Below are positions 27,489 through 37,309 of a stretch of DNA of 64,000 nucleotides, piece after piece. A program made the translations under genes and the position numbers. Location: positions 1-64,000 of the forward strand of contig JBBQAN010000003.1 of assembly GCA_038316385.1 (NCBI GenBank), written 5' to 3'. Every line of letters begins with the position of its first letter. Position 1 is the first letter of the stretch. A model generated the notes under the pieces. That model saw only the letters and a program-made list of their open reading frames with translations. It was not told where the DNA came from and did not search any database. This stretch comes from SZAS-103 sp038316385 (GTDB lineage Bacteria; Pseudomonadota; Gammaproteobacteria; Xanthomonadales; Xanthomonadaceae).

Positions 27489-29411
27489 TTACTGCACGTC
27501 CACCGACTCGTGCAGTTCGATGCCCAGATCGGTCAGCTCCACGCGCACATCAATGCGCTTGAACCAGTCGGCCTGCATGTCCATCATCTTGGCCTGCTGT
27601 TCCAGTGACTGCTTCATCGCCGGATCGCTGATCGCTGCGGCTGTCTTGCGCTGGTATTGCGCGATCAGATGATAAATATCGCCTTTCGCGCCGAACGCGA
27701 GCAGCGGCTGCTGCGCGTCGTCGAGCTTCATCGCAGCGCCGAGCTTGGCGTCCTCGCCGGTACCAAACGAGATCGCGAGCAGCTTGTCGGTCATTGCGGC
27801 GAACATCGGCGCATTGATTGGCAGATTCGGCATCGGCGGGATGGCCTTGGGCACGCCGTCGGGTTTCAGGCCGAGCGCGCCGATCGCGGGCACCATGCCG
27901 CCGGCCATCGCCAGCAGCGAAGCGGGATTGTCCGAGCCGATCGCGACCACGGCGGTGAAGTCCGGTATCGGCTGCCCATCCTTCAGTACGAAGGTGTCAA
28001 CGATTGTATGCATGCCGTGGAACATCGGCGCGTAACCCGCGAACGCGGGATTCGTCAGCGTCGTTTTGGACTGTTCCGTGCTCTGGTTCAAGTTGACCAG
28101 ATTCGGGCATTTCCACGGCGACTTCGCGGTCGCGTCGGCATACTTGGTCGCGAGATCGGGCAGCTTGGTCAGATTCGCGCTGAAGCCGAAATCGAAGAAG
28201 CTGTCTTGCGCCAGCTTCATGCCTGGCATCGGCGCGCGCAAAGTCATCAGATCCTTGGCGATGTCCGCGCGGGTTTCGAGCACGCCGCGCAGGCCCATGT
28301 GCTTGATCGACATGTCGGTGTAGCCGAAGCTCGCACGCGGCCATGCGGCAACGATCTGGTCGTATTCACCGGCACAGACCGGATCTATGCCTGGCTTGGT
28401 CGTACCGATCGCAGTCAGGAACGATGTTTCCAACGGCGTCGGCGGCGCCTTGAGGACGGCGACGAACTTCGCGCTGTCGAAATAGCCGCTGCCGTACGAC
28501 AGATAGTTCAATCGTTTGTCGAGCGCAGCCAGATCGCCGCTATCGGCCAGCGACTTCTTCGGCTTGTCCAGACCGAACAAGGTACGCAGGTCGGCATCCG
28601 CAGCCGTGGTTGGGGCGATGGTTGCGACTACCTGCTTGCCGGAGATCGCGAACACGCCTTCGAGTTTTTCGTCCGCACGGTCGCCCTTGACGATCCAGTA
28701 ATCGAGCCCGCCGACCTTGCCAGTCGCGAGCTTCGAGCCCGACGCGGTTTCGATGCGGCCGATGGTCGCGCGCAAATTGTCGGGCTTGGCCAGTTCCAGG
28801 CGCATTACCGGCACCAAACCGATGCCATACAAAGCGAAATGGGTTTGCGGGACGACGCCGAGCAAATCCATCAGGCCCGCCGCATCCTTGCCGGCGACTT
28901 CGGCCTTGACCGCATTGAGCAGCTTGAGCGTTTTCGCGCGATCGGCCAGGGCCGCCGCCGAGCACGCATCGACGTTGGAAGCGGATACATTGGGTGTCGT
29001 GGGCGCAGCGATATCGGTCGCTGGGGAGTGCTCGCCATCCGAAGCTGCGGATGCCTGACCGTCCGTAGCGCTCCCCGCCGTCGCAGAATCCTGCATCGCC
29101 GCGCCGCCACCGCCCGAAGTTGGGCAGTTGCCGGATTTGTCGCGCAACATCGTGGTAACGCCGTCGATCTGGCTGGCGTAGATGTCTCCGAGCTTGCCGA
29201 CCTTGCCCATCTTGTCGATCCAGAAACTGGTGACGTCAGCAGGCACCGGATCGATGTTCGCGATCACGTAGGGCGTGTCAGACGGCACGTAGGTCAACGG
29301 GTCGTCAGCGGCGACAACGCCGGGGCCGCTGGTTCCGGCGGCGCCATCCTTCTTGCAACCGGCGATCGCGACAATGCCCACGACGAGCAGGCAGGGTATG
29401 AGTTTGCGCAT
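27489..29411 (-). CDS. Large lipoprotein of unknown function
   Basis: The 640-residue product starts MRKLIPCLLVVGIVAIAGC with a clear lipobox (IAGC) followed by KKDG, so it is a membrane-anchored lipoprotein. A Ser/Ala/Thr-rich low-complexity stretch lies at about 100-160. The rest is mixed alpha/beta with recurring DSGDLAALDKRL and FVAVLKAPPTPL type segments, resembling the DUF3352-like group in overall feel. No catalytic motif was seen. The start at 29411 is chosen for the signal peptide; the frame is open 31 codons upstream. It follows tsaC by 89 bp. Confidence 0.75.
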   Translation of the reverse strand: MRKLIPCLLVVGIVAIAGCKKDGAAGTSGPGVVAADDPLTYVPSDTPYVIANIDPVPADVTSFWIDKMGKVGKLGDIYASQIDGVTTMLRDKSGNCPTSGGGGAAMQDSATAGSATDGQASAASDGEHSPATDIAAPTTPNVSASNVDACSAAALADRAKTLKLLNAVKAEVAGKDAAGLMDLLGVVPQTHFALYGIGLVPVMRLELAKPDNLRATIGRIETASGSKLATGKVGGLDYWIVKGDRADEKLEGVFAISGKQVVATIAPTTAADADLRTLFGLDKPKKSLADSGDLAALDKRLNYLSYGSGYFDSAKFVAVLKAPPTPLETSFLTAIGTTKPGIDPVCAGEYDQIVAAWPRASFGYTDMSIKHMGLRGVLETRADIAKDLMTLRAPMPGMKLAQDSFFDFGFSANLTKLPDLATKYADATAKSPWKCPNLVNLNQSTEQSKTTLTNPAFAGYAPMFHGMHTIVDTFVLKDGQPIPDFTAVVAIGSDNPASLLAMAGGMVPAIGALGLKPDGVPKAIPPMPNLPINAPMFAAMTDKLLAISFGTGEDAKLGAAMKLDDAQQPLLAFGAKGDIYHLIAQYQRKTAAAISDPAMKQSLEQQAKMMDMQADWFKRIDVRVELTDLGIELHESVDVQ

Positions 29412-29500
29412 GATGATGGTGTCCCGGGAAGTATTGATGCGGTTCGCATGGTAGCAAACGCGAAACAGTGGCGTTTCTGGACAACAGCCGGATGCTGCGA

Positions 29501-30064
29501 TCAAGCGCGCAGGATCGTGCCGCTGGCGGCGTCGCGGATCGGCGTCGGCGCGATGAGATCGCCGGTAATTCCTTCGAGCACGCCATCAATCTGCGCGAGC
29601 AGCGCCGGATCAAGATCGTCGATCATGCGCGCCGGTTCGTGCCCCGCCAAATTGGCGCTGGTGGACACGATCGGCCCGCCGAACGCATTGCACAATGCCG
29701 CTACCGATGGATGCGCACTAACGCGTAATGCCAGCGTTGTGTGTGTGCCGCGCAACCAAGCTGGCACGACCGGCGTACACGGCAGCAGCCAGGTGTGCGG
29801 ACCGGGCCAAGTCGCAAGCACTCCCTGCAGGCGCACAGACGGTAGTGCATCGGTGTCGATCAGCGGAGCGATCTGCGCAAGATTCGCCGCGATCAGGATC
29901 AGACCTTTGGATTCATCGCGTTGCTTGATCCGCAACAGATGCTGCACGGCAGCCGCATTGAGCGGATCGCAACCCAGCCCCCACACCGCTTCGGTCGGAT
30001 AGGAGATCACGCTGCCGCGCCGCAACGCGGCGACAGCTTCCGGAATGGTCAATCGTGCGGACAT
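29501..30064 (-). CDS. tsaC: L-threonylcarbamoyladenylate synthase (TsaC/YrdC)
   Basis: The 187-residue YrdC-domain enzyme makes threonylcarbamoyl-AMP from threonine, bicarbonate and ATP for t6A modification of tRNAs reading ANN codons. YPTEAVWGLGCDP is near the N-terminus, the substrate-binding KQRDESKGLILIAANL follows, and STSANLAG lies toward the C-terminus. The length equals TsaC (no C-terminal Sua5 domain). Its place next to topA-smg-dprA is conserved across gammaproteobacteria. Confidence 0.94.
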   Translation of the reverse strand: MSARLTIPEAVAALRRGSVISYPTEAVWGLGCDPLNAAAVQHLLRIKQRDESKGLILIAANLAQIAPLIDTDALPSVRLQGVLATWPGPHTWLLPCTPVVPAWLRGTHTTLALRVSAHPSVAALCNAFGGPIVSTSANLAGHEPARMIDDLDPALLAQIDGVLEGITGDLIAPTPIRDAASGTILRA

Positions 30065-30138
30065 GCGCGGAGCATAACGCCGCGATCAGACCTTGCGCGA
30101 ATGCCGACCGCGCAGCATCGGCTCGGCGTACCGGCTTG

Positions 30139-32625
30139 CTACCCGGTTTTCTCTGCGGGGTTTTTCTTTGCCACTTTTTTTTTCGCCGCAGTTTTTTTTG
30201 CGGCGGTTTTCTTCTTGCCGGTTTTCTTGGCTACAGTTTTTTTCGTTGCGGCTTTCGCTGCAGTCTTTTTCACAGGTGCTGTCTTGGCCGCAGACTTCTT
30301 CGCCGGCGCGCCCTTGCGCGCAAACCGACCACGCGTCGGACGTGCCGGCGCATTCGCGAGGATTTCTTCGCACTCGGCCTGGGTCAGCGACGCGGGCTCG
30401 CGATCCTTGGGAATCTTGCCGTTCTTCTCGCCGTCGGTGAGGTACGGACCATAGCGACCGTTGAGGATTTCGATGGGACTGCCTTCGAACTTCTTGATCA
30501 GGCGATTGGCGAGGAACGCCTCACGCTCGCGCACGACCGCGAGCGCACGATCGAAATCGATCGTGTAGGGATCGTCGTCCTTGCCCAGCGATGCATACGT
30601 CGCGCCACGCTTGGCGAATGGTCCGAAGCGGCCGACCGCTACACTGAGCGGCTCGCCCTGATCCTCGCCTAGCGTGCGCGGCAGCAGAAACAGGTGCAGC
30701 GCGTCTTCGAGGTTGATCGTGTGCATGCTTTGGCCGGGGCGAAGGCTCGCGAACTTCGGCTTGTCCTCGTCTTCCTTGCGACCGATCTGCGCGAATGCGC
30801 CGTAACGACCGAGCCGCACGCTGATCGGCTTGCCGGACTTGGGATCGACGCCCAAGTCGCGCGCGCCGGTGGCGTCGCTGCGATCGACCGATTCTGTCTT
30901 GTCATCGACAAGCGCCTTGAACGGCTCCCAGAAACGTTGCATCAGCGGCACCCAATCTTCCTCGCCGCGCGACACCGCATCGAGCTCGTCCTCGAGCTTG
31001 GCGGTGAAGTCGTAGTCAACGTATTGGGTGAAATGGCTGGACAGGAAATTGCTGACCGCGCGGCCAACGTCGCTCGGCTTGAAGCGACGATTGTCGAGTT
31101 CGACGTACTTTCGGAAGATCAGGGTCTGGATGATCGCCGCATATGTCGAAGGCCGGCCGATACCGTATTCCTCCAAAGTTTTCACCAGCGAGGCTTCGGA
31201 AAAGCGCGGCGGTGGCTCGGTAAAATGCTGCGCGGTGCGGATGGCTGCGAGCGGAATGTTGTCGCCGGTTTTCATCAGCGGCAGCTTGCGACCTTCGTCG
31301 TCGTCCGAGCTCGGCTCAGTGTCCTTGCCTTCCTCGTACACGGCCAAGAACCCGGGATCGATGATCGTCGTGCCACTTGCGCGGAACCCGTGCGCCTGAC
31401 CGCACGACAGTTCGATGGTCACCGTATTCATCGTGGCCGGCACCATCTGGCTGGCGACGGCGCGCTTCCATACCAGTTCGTACAGGCGACGCTCGTCATC
31501 GGGCAGGTATTTCGCGACCGACGATGGCGTACGCAGCGCCGAGGTCGGGCGGATCGCTTCGTGCGCTTCCTGCGCGTTCTTCGATTTGGTCTTGTACACG
31601 TTTGGCTTGTCCGGCAGCGCACCGGTGCCAAAGTCACGCGCGATCACGTCGCGCAATTCGACCAGCGCCTCGTCGGAGACGTGCGTCGAATCGGTACGCA
31701 TGTAGCTGATCAGGCCTACTGCGCCTTCGTCGCCGATATCGAAACCTTCGTACAGCTTCTGGGCGACGCGCATCGTGCGGCTGGTAGTAAAGCCGAGTTT
31801 GCGCGCGGCTTCCTGCTGCAATGTCGAGGTGATGAATGGCGGCGCGGGGCGGCGCTTGCGCTCCTTGCTGCCGACGTCGGTGACGTGCAGCACGCCATTG
31901 GCGGCCTTGACCAGACGTTCGCGCGCGGCATGCGCGGTATCGCCGTCGGTGATGGTGAATTGCTCGAACTTTTGTCCGTCGAGTTTCACCAGCCGCGCGC
32001 TGAATCCTTGCGACGGATGCGCCATGTCAGCGTCCATCGACCAGTATTCGCGGGCGATGAACGCTTCGATCGCTTCCTCGCGCTCGACGATCATCCGCAA
32101 TGCCGGTGATTGCACGCGACCGGCCGACAATCCGGTTTGCACCTTGCGCCACAACACCGGCGAGAGATTGAAGCCGACCAGGAAATCCAGCGCGCGCCGC
32201 GCCTGCTGCGCATTGACCAGATCGACCGCAATCGGACGCGGATGCGCCACGGCTTCCTTGATCGCACGCGGCGTGATTTCGGTAAAGACCACGCGATGCA
32301 GGGCGCGATCCTTCAGCAGCCCGCGTTCGCGCAGGATCTCGGCGATATGCCAGCTGATCGCCTCGCCTTCGCGGTCCGGGTCGGTCGCCAGGTACAGGGA
32401 TTCGGCAGACTTGGCGGCCTTGGCGATGGCCTCGACATGCTTCTCGTTCTTGTCGATCGTCTCGTAGCGCATCGCGAAGTCGTTGCCGGTGTCGACCGCG
32501 CCTTCCTTCGGCACCAGGTCGCGCACATGGCCGTACGAGGCGAGGACAGTGAAGTCCTTGCCGAGGTATTTGTTGATCGTCTTGGCCTTCGCGGGCGATT
32601 CGACGATGAGCAGGTTTTTCGCCAT
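30139..32625 (-). CDS. topA: DNA topoisomerase I with lysine/alanine-rich tail
   Basis: This 828-residue type IA topoisomerase relaxes negative supercoils. The toprim domain opens with NLLIVESPAKAKTI and has ATDPDREGEAISWH. The active-site tyrosine is about Y308 in SYMRTDSTH. After the core come several zinc-free topo C-terminal repeats (GKPISVRLGRYG and GRYGPYLTDG); the CxxC zinc fingers of E. coli TopA are absent. The last ~60 residues are a disordered Lys/Ala tail (KKTAAKAATKK, KKTAAKKTAAKKK) resembling histone H1 and likely to bind DNA. The start at 32625 is the conserved MAKNLLIVES. Confidence 0.96.
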   Translation of the reverse strand: MAKNLLIVESPAKAKTINKYLGKDFTVLASYGHVRDLVPKEGAVDTGNDFAMRYETIDKNEKHVEAIAKAAKSAESLYLATDPDREGEAISWHIAEILRERGLLKDRALHRVVFTEITPRAIKEAVAHPRPIAVDLVNAQQARRALDFLVGFNLSPVLWRKVQTGLSAGRVQSPALRMIVEREEAIEAFIAREYWSMDADMAHPSQGFSARLVKLDGQKFEQFTITDGDTAHAARERLVKAANGVLHVTDVGSKERKRRPAPPFITSTLQQEAARKLGFTTSRTMRVAQKLYEGFDIGDEGAVGLISYMRTDSTHVSDEALVELRDVIARDFGTGALPDKPNVYKTKSKNAQEAHEAIRPTSALRTPSSVAKYLPDDERRLYELVWKRAVASQMVPATMNTVTIELSCGQAHGFRASGTTIIDPGFLAVYEEGKDTEPSSDDDEGRKLPLMKTGDNIPLAAIRTAQHFTEPPPRFSEASLVKTLEEYGIGRPSTYAAIIQTLIFRKYVELDNRRFKPSDVGRAVSNFLSSHFTQYVDYDFTAKLEDELDAVSRGEEDWVPLMQRFWEPFKALVDDKTESVDRSDATGARDLGVDPKSGKPISVRLGRYGAFAQIGRKEDEDKPKFASLRPGQSMHTINLEDALHLFLLPRTLGEDQGEPLSVAVGRFGPFAKRGATYASLGKDDDPYTIDFDRALAVVREREAFLANRLIKKFEGSPIEILNGRYGPYLTDGEKNGKIPKDREPASLTQAECEEILANAPARPTRGRFARKGAPAKKSAAKTAPVKKTAAKAATKKTVAKKTGKKKTAAKKTAAKKKVAKKNPAEKTG

Positions 32626-32801
32626 GCCGCGTGCAACTCCGTGTCGCAATCCAGGGTGCCGGATGGCCGAAACCCGCGCAAAACGCGGGCCGACCCCGAT
32701 CATTGAAAGCCGATCATTAAGGCATCAGGGCGGGCGGGGATGTCAAGCAACGAGGTTGCGGACGGCGGCAGACCGGTCGCCAAATGATTGATGCAGAGGC
32801 T

Positions 32802-33278
32802 TCAATGCAGCGGTTCGGGCTCGTCCTCGAACATCTGGTTTTCCATCCACGCGTAAGCAGCTTCGGCGCCGGGCTGGTTGAACAGCACCATCAGCACGAC
32901 CCACTTGAGATCGTCAATGTCGATCTCTTCCTGATCCAGCGCCATCACGCGATCGAGCACGAGTTCACGCTGGGCGGCGTCGAGGATGCTCTGTTGTTCG
33001 AGGAACATCAGAAACCCCAGAGTTTCGCGGTCGAGCTTGCTCAGCTCCTGCTCGACATACAAGCGTACGGGCCGATGGATGTCGCGCGGCGCGGCCGCAA
33101 CCGGGCGCTGGCGCGACAGTTCGTCGAGCCAATCGAAGGCCTTGTTGATCTCGGTGGGGGCGAAGCCGGCCTGGAGCAGGCCGTTTTGCAGCGAATCGCG
33201 GTCGCGGACCGCGTCGGGGTCTTCGTAGAAATAATGTTCGAACAGGTACAGCAGCACATCCAGGATGGTTTCTTTCAT
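32802..33278 (-). CDS. smg: Smg family protein (DUF494)
   Basis: The 158-residue acidic protein begins MKETILDVLLYLFEHYFYE and ends with WVVLMVLFNQPG and WMENQMFED, which are family signatures. It occurs beside dprA in most gammaproteobacteria. Its function is not established. It lies 30 bp after dprA on the same strand. Confidence 0.93.
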   Translation of the reverse strand: MKETILDVLLYLFEHYFYEDPDAVRDRDSLQNGLLQAGFAPTEINKAFDWLDELSRQRPVAAAPRDIHRPVRLYVEQELSKLDRETLGFLMFLEQQSILDAAQRELVLDRVMALDQEEIDIDDLKWVVLMVLFNQPGAEAAYAWMENQMFEDEPEPLH

Positions 33279-33308
33279 TCCTCTCCGCCTGCGCCGTGGC
33301 GCGTGGGA

Positions 33309-34514
33309 TTACTTGCGGACGTACCTGCCGTGTTCGGCGGCCACCAGACCGTGCAACTCCATGATCAGCAGCATGGAGGACAGCTCCGCGACCGTCAATC
33401 CCGTGCGCTGCGCGAGTACGTCGATGCCGACCGGATCGTGGCCGAGGGCGGCCATGAGCCTGGTCTGATCGGCGTCCAGCACCGCGCCGGCATGGCCGTT
33501 TGGGCGATGGGCGGGCATCTCCGCCGCGTCGGCATCGCGCAGCCGCGCGCGCAACGCATCGGCGAGTTCGGCTGCGACCGGCGTCAGCGCCTCAATGACC
33601 TCGCGCGCGTCCTCGACCAACCCTGCGCCCTGCCGGATCAATCGATGACAGCCGCGCGCGAGCGGGTTGTGGATCGAGCCGGGCACCGCAAACACTTCGC
33701 GCCCCGCGTCTGCGGCGAGTCGCGCGGTAATCAACGCACCGCTGCGCTCGGCGGCTTCGATCACCAACGTCCCGAGAGTCAGGCCCGCAAGCACGCGATT
33801 GCGACGCGGGAAATGCTCGCGCCGGGCTTCTGTACCGGGCAGGAATTCGCTGACGATCGCGCCATGGGCTCGAATGCGCGCGGCGAGTCTGGAATGGCGG
33901 CGCGGATACACCACGTCCGTGCCGGTGCCGACGACGGCGATGGTCGGGGCATTGGAGTCGAGCGCGGCCAGGTGCGCAGCAGCATCCACACCTTCGGCCA
34001 TCCCGCTGGTGATGGTCAATCCTGCGTGAATCAGGGCGCGCGAGAAATCGCGGGCGTTGTCGATGCCGCCGGCGGTGGCATTACGGCTGCCGACCACGGC
34101 GACCTGTGGATTCCACAGCAGGTTGGGATCGCCGGCAACGAACAAGACCGGCGGCGGGCTGGGCATGCGCCGCAGCAGCGCGGGATAGTCCGGATCGTCC
34201 CAGCCGATCAGATGATGGTCGGGCGCATCCAGCCAGGCGCAATCGGCAGCATGGACGTCGGCGTCGGGTGTACGCAGCGCCGCCAGTGCCTCGGCATCGG
34301 CGCCGGCGTTCCGCCATTCGGAAGCCGGTTGATCGAACAGGGCGTTTGCGCTGCCGTGGGTTTCCGTCATCCTGCGCAGCGCAGATGCGGCAACGCCCGC
34401 GCGCAGCAGTCGAAGCCAGGCGTGGGCGTTGTCGTTGGAACCTGATGTATGCGAGCCAGACATGTTTGGCGGCGCTTCCCCGGAGCGTGTCCGGGGCAGG
34501 CTCTGCGCCGCCAT
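33309..34514 (-). CDS. dprA: DNA-processing protein DprA
   Basis: The 401-residue Rossmann-fold protein loads RecA on incoming single-stranded DNA during natural transformation. The core has VAVVGSRNATAGGI, TSGMAEGVDAAAH, VVGTGTDVVYPRRH, FPRRNRVLAGLT and GREVFAVPGS. A C-terminal winged-helix DML1-like domain is present (DVLAQRTGLTVAELSSML). Two starts are possible: 34514, or 34463 (MSGSHTSGSND) preceded by GGGGAAG. A perfect 7-bp hairpin lies in the 17 codons between them, which slightly favours the shorter form. The gene follows lysM by 21 bp. Confidence 0.93.
   Translation of the reverse strand: MAAQSLPRTRSGEAPPNMSGSHTSGSNDNAHAWLRLLRAGVAASALRRMTETHGSANALFDQPASEWRNAGADAEALAALRTPDADVHAADCAWLDAPDHHLIGWDDPDYPALLRRMPSPPPVLFVAGDPNLLWNPQVAVVGSRNATAGGIDNARDFSRALIHAGLTITSGMAEGVDAAAHLAALDSNAPTIAVVGTGTDVVYPRRHSRLAARIRAHGAIVSEFLPGTEARREHFPRRNRVLAGLTLGTLVIEAAERSGALITARLAADAGREVFAVPGSIHNPLARGCHRLIRQGAGLVEDAREVIEALTPVAAELADALRARLRDADAAEMPAHRPNGHAGAVLDADQTRLMAALGHDPVGIDVLAQRTGLTVAELSSMLLIMELHGLVAAEHGRYVRK
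34478..34496. promoter_or_regulatory. Perfect GC hairpin at the dprA 5' end
   Basis: CCCCGGA-GCGTG-TCCGGGG forms a perfect 7-bp stem with a 5-base loop, just ahead of the alternative dprA start at 34463. It lacks a T-tract, so it is not a classical terminator. It could modulate translation or attenuate transcription between lysM and dprA. Confidence 0.35.
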
Positions 34515-34535
34515 GATCTGATCAGCGCGTCCTGA

Positions 34536-35696
34536 TCAGCGGGTCGCGTCAGGATGCTTGAGGAGATCGCCGACGTGGATTTCCTTGGTGCCATCCATCA
34601 GCAGACCGTAGCTCATGCGGTTGAACGCGCGGAACACCATCACATGACCTTCGTATTCATCAGCCAGCTTCACGCGATCGACATCAGCGGCAATGTGATT
34701 GCCGTGGGCGACATCGTCCGTCGCGTTGGCGCCTACGCGCCAGACCGAGAACACGGTACCGTTGTCGATATCGTCAGCCAGCCCGCCCGAAAGCGCGATG
34801 ACTTCGTGGGTGCCTGCAGCCTCGATATTGTCTGGTACGCCGATCACGCGGTACTTGCTGTATTCGGAGACGACCGCCTGACGTTGCGGCGGGTGAGGAA
34901 AGAACTGCAGATCGAACGGCCGCGCCTCGACCGGCACGATCCGGTCGCCCTTGCGGACTTCGGAGCCTTCGCCGACCAGTAACAGGGTCGTGGTCTCAAT
35001 GCCGTGTCCTTGCGGACGCGTCACCTGCGCCAGCGAGACTTCCTTGGTCTCGGTGCCGAGGTATGCAGGCTGGCCTTCGCGCCCGAAGGACACGTCCTGC
35101 CAGTAGTTGTCCTGGTTGACGCCATTGGCTTTGTAGCCGCGGAAATCCAGATCGTCGTGACGCAGTTCGAACTCGCCCGAAGCGCGATGCGAACGTCCGT
35201 ATTGCACTGTGGGCCGTACGATCGCGTACATGTCGCCGAGCTGAGCGTTGGCAATGCCGCGCGCATAGGCAAGCTGGCCGCTGACAACGCGCTCCTGGTC
35301 TTCCTCAAGCCCGACGATGTAGGGCAGATCCCGCACGCTGTCGAACACGCGCATTTTCTTGAGGAAGTCCTGAACGTCGGACAGCGCAATGGTATTGATC
35401 GCCGGACCCGTATCCATGCCGCGAGTCATCTCGATCATCGCCTGACCGTTGATGTACTTCAGGTTCAGCACGTCGCCAGGATAGATCAGGTGCGGGTTAT
35501 GCACCTGCGGGTTGGCCTGCCAGATTTCCGGCCACAGCCAAGGCTGCCTCAGGAAGCGGGCCGAGATATCCCACAACGTATCGCCCTTGCGGACGACGTA
35601 GGTATTCGGGTGGTCGGCTCGCAACTCCGCCGCGACGGCATAAGTGGCAAGGCTCAACAGCAAGGCGCTCGCAAGCGCAAGAATTTTATTAAACAT
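34536..35696 (-). CDS. LysM-domain secreted protein
   Basis: The 386-residue product has a signal peptide (MFNKILALASALLLSLATYAV, cleavage after AVAA). A LysM domain follows (TYVVRKGDTLWDISARFL, with ANPQVHNPHLIYPGDVLNL) at about 31-80, for peptidoglycan binding. The rest is a beta-rich region of unknown role, containing HGIETTTLLLVGEGSEV and MVFRAFNRMSYGLLMDG. It is divergent from def and transcribed toward dprA. This lysM-dprA pairing facing def-fmt is typical of Xanthomonadales. Confidence 0.9.
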   Translation of the reverse strand: MFNKILALASALLLSLATYAVAAELRADHPNTYVVRKGDTLWDISARFLRQPWLWPEIWQANPQVHNPHLIYPGDVLNLKYINGQAMIEMTRGMDTGPAINTIALSDVQDFLKKMRVFDSVRDLPYIVGLEEDQERVVSGQLAYARGIANAQLGDMYAIVRPTVQYGRSHRASGEFELRHDDLDFRGYKANGVNQDNYWQDVSFGREGQPAYLGTETKEVSLAQVTRPQGHGIETTTLLLVGEGSEVRKGDRIVPVEARPFDLQFFPHPPQRQAVVSEYSKYRVIGVPDNIEAAGTHEVIALSGGLADDIDNGTVFSVWRVGANATDDVAHGNHIAADVDRVKLADEYEGHVMVFRAFNRMSYGLLMDGTKEIHVGDLLKHPDATR

Positions 35697-35828
35697 GGCG
35701 GCTATCTACCTGATTTCCCCGTGCAGGTTGCCCGCATATAGACCATTTTCCGCAGCCAAATGCAAGCCTCGGCGTTACAATGGGCTTTCGCGACTTGCGC
35801 GCAGCCCGTACAGCCCCATCTTACTCCC

Positions 35829-36386
35829 ATGCCCAGACTCGACATCCTCGAATTCCCCGACCCCCGCCTGCGCACCGTCGCCAAGCCCGTGACGCAGGTG
35901 GACGATGCCGTGCGCGCGCTAATCGACGCCATGTTCGAAACCATGTATGCGGCGCCCGGCATCGGCCTGGCCGCGAGCCAGGTCGATGTGCACCAGCGCC
36001 TGCTGGTGCTCGATGTGTCGGAGAACAGCGATGCGCCGATGGTGTTCATCAATCCGGAAATCCTCGAGCAAGACGGCGAACAGGTCTATCAGGAAGGCTG
36101 TCTGTCGGTGCCGGGCATCTATGCCGATGTCCACCGCGCCGAACACCTGCGCGTACGCGCGCTGGATCGCGATGGAAAATCGTTCGAGTGCGAGGCGCAC
36201 GGCGTGCTTGCGGTGTGCATCCAGCACGAAATGGATCACCTTGCCGGCAAATTGTTCGTCGATTACCTGTCGCCCCTCAAGCGCGAAATGGTGAAAAAGA
36301 AGCTCGCCAAAGCACGACGCGACGCGGCTGCGGAGGCGGCCGATAAAAGCCTTGAGAAGGCGGCCAGCAACGCCACGTCGGCATGA
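35829..36386 (+). CDS. def: Peptide deformylase
   Basis: The 185-residue metalloenzyme removes the N-formyl group from nascent proteins. All three motifs are present: GIGLAASQ, EGCLSVPG (metal-binding cysteine) and QHEMDHLAG (two histidine ligands and the catalytic glutamate). The start at 35829 (MPRLDILEFPDPRLR) matches the family. The Lys/Ala-rich C-terminal tail is slightly longer than usual. Its stop overlaps the fmt start (ATGA). Confidence 0.97.
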   Translation: MPRLDILEFPDPRLRTVAKPVTQVDDAVRALIDAMFETMYAAPGIGLAASQVDVHQRLLVLDVSENSDAPMVFINPEILEQDGEQVYQEGCLSVPGIYADVHRAEHLRVRALDRDGKSFECEAHGVLAVCIQHEMDHLAGKLFVDYLSPLKREMVKKKLAKARRDAAAEAADKSLEKAASNATSA

Positions 36387-37309
36387 GTGCACCGCTGCGC
36401 ATCGTCTTTGCCGGCACCCCCGAATTCGCCTTGCCCAGCCTGCGCGCCGCCGCGCGACACGGGCAGATCGTCGCCGTCTATACCCAGCCCGATCGCCCTG
36501 CCGGACGTGGTCGTCAGTTTGCGCCCTCACCCGTCAAGCAAGCCGCGCTGAACAATGGTTGGCAGGTTTGCCAGCCGCTCACTCTGAAAACCACCGAAGC
36601 GCGCAAGGAATTGGCAGCGCTCGAACCCGACTTGCTGATCGTGGTCGCGTATGGCCTGATCTTGCCGCCGAAAATCTTGACGATGCCGAAGCATGGCTGC
36701 TGGAACGTGCACGCCTCGTTGCTGCCACGCTGGCGCGGCGCGGCACCGATCCAACGCGCGATTGAAGCCGGCGATGCGCAAACCGGCGTGTGCCTGATGC
36801 AGATGGGCGAAGGCCTCGATACCGGCCCGGTGATGTTGTCGCTCAACACGCCGATCGACGCCGACGATACCGCCGGCAGCCTGCATAACCGGCTGGCAAA
36901 TCTGGGTGCCGAAGTGCTGGGCGACGGCCTGACATTGGTGCGTGCCAACATGCGCCCGGTCGCGCGACCGCAAGCAAACGTTGGGGTCACTTACGCGCAC
37001 AAACTCGACAAGGCCGAGGCGCGACTCGACTGGAATACATCCGCCAAGACGCTTGAGCGCAAGGTCCGGGCATTCAATCCGTGGCCGATTGCCGAAGCGA
37101 TGGTCAATGGCGACCGCCTGCGCATCCACGAAGCGCAGGCGCGCTCCACCGAACATACCGCGGTACCCGGCAGCATTCTGGCGTTCGCGCGCGACGGACT
37201 CGATATTGCCTGCGCCGAAGGCGCGCTGCGACTGACCGTCGTGCAACGTGAAGGCGGACGCGCGATGCCGGTTTCCGATTACCTCAACGCACGGTTGTCG
37301 CTGCGCTGA
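36383..37309 (+). CDS. fmt: Methionyl-tRNA formyltransferase
   Basis: The 308-residue enzyme formylates initiator Met-tRNA using 10-formyl-tetrahydrofolate. FAGTPEFALPSL starts the catalytic domain. HASLLPRWRGAAPIQRAI carries the catalytic Asn/His region and MGEGLDTGPV follows. The C-terminal tRNA-binding domain includes KVRAFNPWP. It overlaps def by 4 bp and rsmB by 1 bp. Confidence 0.97.
   Translation: MSAPLRIVFAGTPEFALPSLRAAARHGQIVAVYTQPDRPAGRGRQFAPSPVKQAALNNGWQVCQPLTLKTTEARKELAALEPDLLIVVAYGLILPPKILTMPKHGCWNVHASLLPRWRGAAPIQRAIEAGDAQTGVCLMQMGEGLDTGPVMLSLNTPIDADDTAGSLHNRLANLGAEVLGDGLTLVRANMRPVARPQANVGVTYAHKLDKAEARLDWNTSAKTLERKVRAFNPWPIAEAMVNGDRLRIHEAQARSTEHTAVPGSILAFARDGLDIACAEGALRLTVVQREGGRAMPVSDYLNARLSLR

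Noticed and set aside
27657..30002. Plus-strand open frame of 781 codons
   Set aside because: It is antisense to the lipoprotein and tsaC genes, with low-complexity composition and no family motifs.
32784..34445. Plus-strand open frame of 553 codons across smg and dprA
   Set aside because: Both minus-strand genes have full family motifs; this is a codon-bias shadow.
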